From positions 1-56,263 of the forward strand of contig JAGCVU010000137.1 of NCBI GenBank assembly GCA_017962175.1: a DNA stretch of 56,263 bases, in the 5' to 3' direction. Position 1 is the stretch's first letter, and each line of letters opens with the position of its first letter. Under the pieces are notes generated by a model. It was given only the letters and a program-made list of their open reading frames with translations. It made no database searches and was not told the origin of the DNA. This DNA comes from Bacteroidales bacterium (lineage in GTDB: Bacteria > Bacteroidota > Bacteroidia > Bacteroidales > UBA3824). This document shows positions 1 through 6,100 of this stretch, one piece after another. Both the position numbers and the translations under genes were made by a program.

Positions 1-174
1 AGGAGCGGTTTTACCCATAGGATAATGCTCTTTTTCGTAAGAAATCACAATATCAGACATTATCATAAGTTCAATGGCGTTTTTATCGTCGGGTGATGTA
101 GTATCATCTACCAACGGCAAAAGTGTTTCTATTTTGTCTAACGCATATTCGTATATATTCTTTGTAATCTTCAT
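1..174 (-). CDS. higA: HigA-like antitoxin, N-terminal part (cut by window edge)
   Basis: Only the first 58 codons lie in the window; the gene runs off the left end. The visible part reads as the N-terminal region of HigA-type antitoxins: a helix, a stretch rich in Asp and Thr, then 'AIEL' and 'EKEHYPMG', which resembles the 'YEEEHYPI' segment found before the HTH domain in this family. The HTH domain itself would lie outside the window. The start codon is 11 bp after the stop of the HigB-like toxin gene, and toxin-first order is typical of higBA. It should neutralise the toxin and repress the shared promoter. Identity is inferred from the N-terminus and the neighbour. Confidence 0.75.
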   Translation of the reverse strand, partial: MKITKNIYEYALDKIETLLPLVDDTTSPDDKNAIELMIMSDIVISYEKEHYPMGKTAP

Positions 175-185
175 AACTCTAAGTT

Positions 186-485
186 TTATATTTTTGACAC
201 ATCAATATTATCATATTCGGCATGAGTTCCAACAAAACGGATGAAAATATGCCCGATAGTAAACTTTACAACGACAACAAGTCTATATTTGTTACCTTTT
301 ATATTAAACACATAATGTTGATTACCTACATAGTCGGTGGCGGGGTAATCTTTTTTTATGTCGGCTAAATTGCGCCATACTGCATTCTCAGCAACATCGT
401 ACCATTGTTCAAGAGCATTCTTAGCATCACCATGACCACCTGAACTATAAAACTCCACCAACTTTCTATGTGATACGATTCTCAT
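186..485 (-). CDS. higB: HigB-family mRNA interferase toxin
   Basis: This 99-residue protein matches the HigB toxin family (PF09907) in length and landmarks: an N-terminal 'MRIVS' strand, a central W-x-N-x-A-D-I segment, then 'VFNIKGNKYRLVV' and 'IFIRFVGTHAEYD'. The last two blocks are diagnostic. HigB toxins cleave translated mRNA at the ribosome and are held in check by HigA, encoded 11 bp downstream. A promoter with TATCTTTG sits about 25 bp upstream of the ATG. It is the third toxin in a row on this strand. I am confident of the family; activity is not shown by sequence alone. Confidence 0.9.
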   Translation of the reverse strand: MRIVSHRKLVEFYSSGGHGDAKNALEQWYDVAENAVWRNLADIKKDYPATDYVGNQHYVFNIKGNKYRLVVVVKFTIGHIFIRFVGTHAEYDNIDVSKI

Positions 486-510
486 TTAATAGTTTTTGGG
501 TTTAAAATGG

Positions 511-544
511 CAAAGATACACATTATTAATATACTTATAACAAA
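511..544 (-). promoter_or_regulatory. Putative promoter of higBA
   Basis: On the minus strand a -7 element TATCTTTG (511-518) and a -33 TTTG (541-544) are separated by 22 bp, fitting the Bacteroidota consensus TTTG/TAnnTTTG. The -33 box overlaps the end of the upstream PIN toxin gene. Confidence 0.55.
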
Positions 545-951
545 TCATCCAACTGGTCTACAAATGCTTCCGACGTAAAAAATGGAATATTTGAGAATCC
601 GAAGTGATGACGATCGTTGGTTATAATATAATCGCAATTGGCGGTTTTGGCACATTGATATTGAAGCATATCTTCAAAATCAGGAGCAGGTTGAGCTATG
701 GCAGATAGCACGTCGGCTTTGCTTAGCGGTAAAATATCCACCATAGTAGATATTTGTCGTAGAGCGTTATACTTTTCTTCTTGTGTGCGTCCCTTAATGA
801 TATATGCTAAGTTTGCAAAACTAAGCGATGAAGCATACAAAAGTACCTCTCCTGAATACCCACAAGCAAAAATAGTTTCGGCATTATCGGCACCCTCTCG
901 GTTGTCGATAAAGTCGATAAGTATGTTTGTATCAATAAAAATCCTTTTCAT
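535..951 (-). CDS. PIN-domain ribonuclease toxin (VapC-like)
   Basis: A 138-residue single PIN domain. Acidic residues sit where PIN nucleases place their metal ligands: D7 in 'FIDTNILIDF', D91 and D94 in 'PDFEDML', and D107/D113 around 'CDYIITNDRHHF'. The 'IITND' ending is typical of the PIN_3 branch common in Bacteroidota. It overlaps the upstream antitoxin gene by 4 bp (ATGA), so the two are translationally coupled and form a toxin-antitoxin pair. The expected role is Mg-dependent cleavage of RNA, often tRNA or rRNA in VapC proteins; the actual target cannot be read from the sequence. Confidence 0.85.
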   Translation of the reverse strand: MKRIFIDTNILIDFIDNREGADNAETIFACGYSGEVLLYASSLSFANLAYIIKGRTQEEKYNALRQISTMVDILPLSKADVLSAIAQPAPDFEDMLQYQCAKTANCDYIITNDRHHFGFSNIPFFTSEAFVDQLDDLL

Positions 952-1211
952 TTTTGCATAATATAGGCTAACCGAGGATCATTGGCTATGTCTTCTTCGG
1001 TGATATGTACCATTCCTCGTAATTTTTTGATAGAGGGTGGCAATTCTCTAAGACGTTTTGAAACAGGTATTTGGCGTGGATTTTCATCTGCCTTTGGTTG
1101 GTTGCGTACTAAATCCTTTACAAAAGTGAGTATCTTTTGCAATAAAACCTCGCTTTCGAGCAAGGGGTTGATTTCTTGAAATAGTTCCGCACGAAGTTCT
1201 AATGTTGTCAT
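948..1211 (-). CDS. Antitoxin of the PIN-toxin module
   Basis: An 87-residue protein ending in an ATGA overlap with the PIN toxin gene. Residues 1 to about 35 (MTTLELRAELF, INPLL, then a hydrophobic helix ending KDLV) are closely similar to the N-termini of the antitoxins at 1548-1805 and 19691-19960, although their partner toxins differ. The C-terminal half, rich in Arg and Pro and ending 'ITEEDIANDPRLAYIMQK', is unique to this protein and probably wraps the PIN toxin. I do not recognise a classic HTH, AbrB or Phd fold, so the shared N-domain may be the dimerisation or DNA-binding part. That assignment is inference from position and conservation. Confidence 0.75.
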   Translation of the reverse strand: MTTLELRAELFQEINPLLESEVLLQKILTFVKDLVRNQPKADENPRQIPVSKRLRELPPSIKKLRGMVHITEEDIANDPRLAYIMQK

Positions 1212-1272
1212 AATGCTATTGTTTTTTGCTTTATGATGGCAAAGATAGGGAATTATATTGTATTTGGCAAAT
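1195..1272. repeat. 78-bp promoter/start duplication, copy 1
   Basis: This 78-bp segment is repeated at 1789-1866 with a single difference (C at 1229, G at 1823). It covers the promoter, ribosome-binding region and first six codons of the antitoxin gene, so two TA operons have near-identical control regions. Similarity stops sharply beyond position 1272. Confidence 0.95.
1240..1271 (-). promoter_or_regulatory. Promoter of PIN-toxin TA operon
   Basis: Minus strand: -33 TTTG (1268-1271), 20-bp spacer, -7 TATCTTTG (1240-1247). This is a near-ideal Bacteroidota promoter about 30 bp upstream of the antitoxin ATG. Confidence 0.75.
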
Positions 1273-1282
1273 GCAATACCTT

Positions 1283-1558
1283 TTATTTATCATTGTAATG
1301 ACCGTATGCCGACAGCACATCTACATAAACATCTGATTCAAATATGCGGTAAACAAGACGGTGCTTTTTGGTAAGTTCTCTACTCCAACGTCCTTCGGGT
1401 TTGCCTTTTAATGGTTCGGGATGTCCTAATCCGGTTTTAGGATGTTCTTTAAGTTCAGTTATAAATCTGTTGGCTTTGGCAAAAACATTAGGTTCGCTCT
1501 TTGCAAGCCGTTGCAAATCGGTGGCGGCTTCGGGTGTGATTATTACTCTATATGCCAT
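1283..1558 (-). CDS. yoeB: YoeB-family mRNA interferase toxin
   Basis: A 91-residue Txe/YoeB toxin (PF06769). The family signature is clear: 'GHPEPLKG', 'RWSRELTKKHRLVY' and the C-terminal 'GHY'. By alignment with E. coli YoeB (E46, R65, H83, Y84) the catalytic set is E48, R67, H87 and Y88, all present. The toxin should cleave mRNA in the ribosomal A site. Its start overlaps the end of the antitoxin gene by 11 bp, giving translational coupling. Length and motifs argue for an intact, active toxin. Confidence 0.92.
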   Translation of the reverse strand: MAYRVIITPEAATDLQRLAKSEPNVFAKANRFITELKEHPKTGLGHPEPLKGKPEGRWSRELTKKHRLVYRIFESDVYVDVLSAYGHYNDK

Positions 1559-1805
1559 AGCCGTTGCGATTTAAAAATGCTGTTAAATCTTCGTTTGGAA
1601 GCATTTCCATTCCTTCTCCTCGGGCAATCTGACGCTCTGCACGGTCTAATTTTGCAAAAAACTCATCCTTTGTCATTAGCGTTTCATCTTGTTTTTTGGC
1701 AACTAACTTTTTAGCGTAGGCGAGCAACTTTTTCATAAGCCCCTCATCAGATGCCAACTGCCCCATGGTGTAGAAAAGTTCGGAGTTTAGTTCTAATGTT
1801 GTCAT
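1548..1805 (-). CDS. Antitoxin of the YoeB module
   Basis: The start is placed at the internal ATG giving MTTLELNSELF (85 residues). An upstream in-frame ATG at 1910 would run through the promoter and the duplicated control region. The N-terminal half shares its pattern with the antitoxins at 948-1211 and 19691-19960. The C-terminal half (helical, 'FFAKLDRAERQIARGEG' then 'MLPNEDLTAFL') differs and resembles toxin-binding tails of antitoxins paired with YoeB/RelE toxins. It should inhibit the downstream YoeB and autoregulate the operon. It does not look like the usual YefM/Phd antitoxin. Confidence 0.75.
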   Translation of the reverse strand: MTTLELNSELFYTMGQLASDEGLMKKLLAYAKKLVAKKQDETLMTKDEFFAKLDRAERQIARGEGMEMLPNEDLTAFLNRNGYGI

Positions 1806-1866
1806 AATGCTATTGTTTTTTGGTTTATGATGGCAAAGATAGGGAATTATATTGTATTTGGCAAAT
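1789..1866. repeat. 78-bp promoter/start duplication, copy 2
   Basis: Second copy of the repeat at 1195-1272 (77 of 78 bases identical), covering the promoter and first codons of the YoeB-module antitoxin. It points to duplication of the promoter plus antitoxin start, or to gene conversion between the two TA operons. Confidence 0.95.
1834..1865 (-). promoter_or_regulatory. Promoter of YoeB TA operon
   Basis: Minus strand: -33 TTTG (1862-1865), 20-bp spacer, -7 TATCTTTG (1834-1841), identical to the promoter of the neighbouring PIN module. Confidence 0.75.
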
Positions 1867-1891
1867 ATTTTTTGGGGGAGATTGATGTTTG

Positions 1892-1908
1892 GCGGACGAG
1901 CCGTCCGC
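1892..1908. repeat. GC-rich hairpin
   Basis: A perfect 6-bp inverted repeat, GCGGAC and GTCCGC, with loop GAGCC in otherwise AT-rich DNA upstream of the TA operon. It may be a terminator-like or dispersed palindromic element. No T-run follows. Confidence 0.6.
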
Positions 1909-1969
1909 ACTCCATGTTAACAAATTATTAAAATCATTCTATCCACGTGGCAAATCTATGGCAAATACG

Positions 1970-2223
1970 TATATTTGTATACGGTGCGGATTAAACCCCT
2001 GCACCGCGACGATATTACATACGACTTTAACCGTACTCAGAACTAAGCCTGGAAACTTGTTTCTCGAAGTAGGAATAAAGATCACTCACGGAATGCCTGT
2101 AATGGGGATTCTGTACACCTCTGTTAGGGACATACCTTTGGTGTGTCTATCTAACTATTAGAGGTGTACGGTTTCTTTCCAGGCTTACCGTGAGTACGAA
2201 TAGTTAGGTGCACACCTTTTTTT
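1970..2223 (+). ncRNA. Candidate structured leader or small RNA with attenuator-like folds
   Basis: The gene-free stretch 1867-2308 contains nested inverted repeats. A possible -7 box TATATTTG lies at 1970-1977. A closing stem pairs 2032-2039 with 2191-2198 and 2044-2055 with 2176-2187 (20 bp). Inside it a 57-nt hairpin pairs 2113-2122 with 2160-2169, 2123-2127 with 2151-2155 and 2129-2136 with 2140-2147 (23 bp, loop TTT). A competing stem pairs 2151-2159 with 2199-2207 and 2140-2145 with 2211-2216 and is followed directly by seven T (2217-2223), like an intrinsic terminator. The folds are mutually exclusive, as in attenuators or riboswitches. It lies about 85 bp upstream of the P-loop gene. 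It matches no RNA family I recognise; a decayed mobile element is an alternative. Confidence 0.35.
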
Positions 2224-2308
2224 GTGTGGCATAGGTTTCTTACATGCAGGTATTTTTCAGTAGCAAGGGGATGGGTACATAGTACTAACTTTTAATTTTT
2301 AAGTAACT

Positions 2309-3106
2309 ATGAAAAAACTTATTGTACTTTACGGAGAAGAAAATTCCGGAAAAACGATTACACTAAAAATGGTGTATCAACAATTAAAAAAAATGAATCT
2401 ATTGGAAACCTATTGGTTTAAGTATTATGATTCAGACGGAAGACATAACGATTTTCGTGATGTTCTTGTTTTACCCAAGCCTGATAGTTTTCTATCACTA
2501 AGAGGAGATGAGTTTGATAGTGAAAAACCTGATGATTTGGATAAAGCATTTCCTGATGATATTGATAATGATTTTCTGGATGAATTAGACAAAAAAGGAT
2601 TGGATGATTATTTCAAAACAATGGATTTCCGTCAACTCAAAATAGAAGAAATAGAAAATACACAAGAAGATGGCGAGGATGAAGATGAGTATTTTGAAGA
2701 AGAATCAACAAGAGAGTCACCCAAAGGGATAAATCTTGACAAACTTATTGCTGATGTTGCCAAATTGGAATCGAAAAATCTTTTTACTATTGGTTTAATT
2801 TTGGAAGGAGATTATGGATTCTTGCATAGAAAAACCCGTAGCACAACGACACACCATAAACGTTCCTTATACAATCACTTACAAGAATTGAGTTTTTGTG
2901 ATGTAGTAATATGCGCTTGTTCTATACTAAAAGGTGTTTCAACACCTGTGTATAAACCAGTCAATTGTGTTGCCCATTTTATACGAACTTATAAAGGAAG
3001 TCTTAAATACTATGTGGAACGTTCTCATCATTATGGACGAGTTGGATGGGCTAAGAAACTGAAAGACGATAAGGATATCGCCAATAAAATTATTAAACAT
3101 ATTTAA
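2309..3106 (+). CDS. P-loop NTPase-like protein with acidic insert, function unknown
   Basis: 265 residues. A Walker A motif stands at residues 9-16 (GEENSGKT) after a hydrophobic strand, the start of a P-loop fold. A possible Walker B-like strand ends 'LILEGDYG' near residue 168. Between them, roughly residues 55-140, is a strongly acidic, degenerate repeat region (DDLDKAF, DDIDNDFLDEL, EEIE, EDGEDEDEYFEEE) without predicted hydrophobic core. The C-terminus is basic and aromatic. No membrane segment or signal peptide is seen, so it is cytoplasmic. It is AT-rich like the first part of the next gene, 65 bp downstream, and may be co-transcribed with it. I do not recognise the family, and any link to surface-protein export is speculation. 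Confidence 0.7.
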   Translation: MKKLIVLYGEENSGKTITLKMVYQQLKKMNLLETYWFKYYDSDGRHNDFRDVLVLPKPDSFLSLRGDEFDSEKPDDLDKAFPDDIDNDFLDELDKKGLDDYFKTMDFRQLKIEEIENTQEDGEDEDEYFEEESTRESPKGINLDKLIADVAKLESKNLFTIGLILEGDYGFLHRKTRSTTTHHKRSLYNHLQELSFCDVVICACSILKGVSTPVYKPVNCVAHFIRTYKGSLKYYVERSHHYGRVGWAKKLKDDKDIANKIIKHI

Positions 3107-3171
3107 AATTTAGGAAATCCTCTTTGTCCATACGGCATTGAGGATTCCCTTTAACTTAATACATTAAACCT

Positions 3172-6100
3172 ATGAAAACTATATTAACAATATTGATATC
3201 TTTGGTTACTATTGTTGGCTCTGTATTAGGTCAAGAAACAGAGCCAGATTATTTGTGTTTTAAGGTTACCAAAGGAACGAAAATATCTTTAAAACGTGTA
3301 ATTGGAAATACTTACGAATCAGTCTATAAACCAAATCCCAAAATACAATATTCAATAGACAAAGAAACATGGAAGGATCTATCACTATCAAAGGAAATAA
3401 CGATAAATATTAACTGTAATGTTTATTTTAGAGGCAATAACCCAGATGGAATAAGTAATATAAATAACTACGTATATTTTAGCGTTTCAAAAAGTTTTGA
3501 ATGTAGTGGTAATTTAATGACTTTAATTGATGGAGTTGGAGAAATTACTCAAATACCAAATCTACATGGGTGTTTTAATTATCTCTTTTCTGAATGTCCA
3601 TTAACAACAGCACCAAAACTACCTGCTACAACATTAGTTGGATCATGCTATGCATATATGTTTAAAAATTGTACTTTATTAAAAACACCACCTGCTTTAC
3701 CTGCAACTACATTAGCAATTTGTTGCTATCAACAAATGTTCGCGGGTTGTACATCACTGGAAGAAGCCCCCAAGTTACCGGCAACAACATTAGCCTCTTT
3801 ATGTTATGAAAGTATGTTTTCAAGTAGTGCAATATCTATTGCGCCTGAATTACCTGCGACACAATTAGAGGGTGGTTGTTATAGATCTATGTTTTCAAAT
3901 TGTAATAATTTAGTTGCTATGCCTAAAATTTATGCTACACAATTTACAACATCTTCATGTGATAGAATGTTTAGTTATTGTGATAATTTGAGTTATATAT
4001 CAGTAAATTTTAAAACATGGAGTAGTAATTCTCCTGACTCTGAAAAATGGGTAAATGGAGTATCGTCTACCGGTACATTTGTTTGTCCGAGAAGTTTAAG
4101 TAAAATTTATAATGTGAATAGAATACCTCCCACTTGGAAAATTAAGTACATTGAAGACCTTCATTCGATTACAATTCCCGAATCTTCCAAACCATACATA
4201 ACAATCAATAAAACAATTGAACTTGATAAAGGAGATAAAGTTTCTTTTTCTATTACCGACCGAACTGACGAAGGTCTGACTGCCACGGTAACAGTTCAAG
4301 GTACAGAACCTATTGAACCCACACAATCGGGTAATGATTATACATTTACTATGCCCGCTGAGGATGTTACTATTAGTGTAACTTATTCATCAACACCTAT
4401 TAATTATACTATAACCGCTGACGAATATTCTTCGGCAGATAAAACAGAGGCAAGCGAAGGGGAAACTGTAAATGTAACCTTTGTAAATAGAGATGGTTAT
4501 AATCTTACCTCTGCTACTTATAATGGCAATCCTTTGACTATCACCAACAACAATGCATCCTTTACAATGCCTGCCGAAAATGTAACAATTGCCACTACCT
4601 ACACCAAAATTGATTACACCATCACCGCCGACCAATATTCTACACCAAACAAAACCACTGCTAATGTTGGTGATGAGATAACTGTAACTTTTGCAAAAAG
4701 AGATGGTTATAATCTTACCTCTGCAACATATAACGGAACGGCGTTGAATATCACCAACAACGCAGCCTCATTCACAATGCCTGCGGCAAATGTGACGATA
4801 GCAACTACTCACACCAAAATAGATTATACCATCACCGCTGACCAATATTCCACACCAAACAAAACCACAGCAAATGTTGGTGATGAAATTACAGTAACTT
4901 TTGCAAAAAGAGATGGTTATAATCTTACCTCTGCCACATATAACGGCACGGCGTTGAATATCAGCAACAATACAGCATCGTTTACAATGCCTGCGGCGAA
5001 TGTAACCATTGCCACTACTTACACCAAAATCGATTACACCATCACCGCTGACCAATATTCCACACCAAACAAAACCACAGCAAATGTTGGTGATGAAATT
5101 ACAGTAACTTTTGCAAATAGAGAAGGTTATAATCTTACCTCTGCTACTTATAATGGCAATTCTTTGACTATCACCAACAACACGGCATCCTTTACAATGC
5201 CTGCGGCAAATGTGTCAATCGCAACCACTTACACGCCTATTGAATACAATGTTACAGCCGGAGAATATATTACCGCCAATAAATCCAAAGCCACAATTAA
5301 CGATCAAGTGTCGTTTACTGTTGCCGACCGCACGGCTGATGGCTACCAATTAAATAAGGTGTTGATAAATAACACTGAAATTTCGGGAACGTCGTTTAAT
5401 ATGGCTGATTATTTAACGGATGTAACTATAACGGCGATGTATTCTAAAATTGGTTATACAATTAACTCCGATGCTTATTCCACACCAAATAAAACCACAG
5501 CAAATGTTGGTGATGAGATAACAGTAACTTTTGCAAACAGAGATGGTTATAATCTAACCTCCGCAACCTATAACGGCACAGCATTGACCATCACCAACAA
5601 CAAGGCATCGTTTACAATGCCTGCCGAAAATGTAACAATTGCAACCACTTACACCAAAATAGATTATACCATCACCGCTGACCAATATTCCACACCAAAC
5701 AAAACCACAGCAAATATTGGTGATGAGATAACAGTAACTTTTGCAAACAGAGATGGTTATAATCTTACATCTGCTACTTATAATGGCAATCCTTTGACTA
5801 TCACCAACAACACGGCCTCATTTACAATGCCAGCGGCAAATGTCACCATTGCCACCACTTACACAAAAGTTGATTACACCATCACTGCCGACCAATATTC
5901 CACACCAAACAAAACCACTGCAAATGTTGGCGATGAAATTACAGTAACTTTTGCAAACAGAGATGGTTATAATTTAACATCCGCCATTTACAATGGCACA
6001 CCTTTAAATATTACAAACGGTGCGGCGCAGTTTACAATGCCTGCGGCAAATGTAACGATTGCAACAACACACACGCCTATTGAATATAATATTACTGCCG

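Noticed and set aside
1889..2161. 90-codon open frame in the structured intergenic region
   Set aside because: It runs through the inverted repeats, has no homology pattern, and its composition follows the hairpins. I read the region as RNA or DNA structure.
2032..2198. Retron msr-msd or insertion-sequence end
   Set aside because: No reverse transcriptase or transposase gene is adjacent, and no target-site duplication was found flanking the repeats.
2149..2210. Integron attC site
   Set aside because: ATCTAAC (2149-2155) and GTTAGGT (2204-2210) resemble the RYYYAAC/GTTRRRY boxes, but there is no second attC by the TA genes, no integrase, and the inner pairing lacks the usual spaced L boxes.
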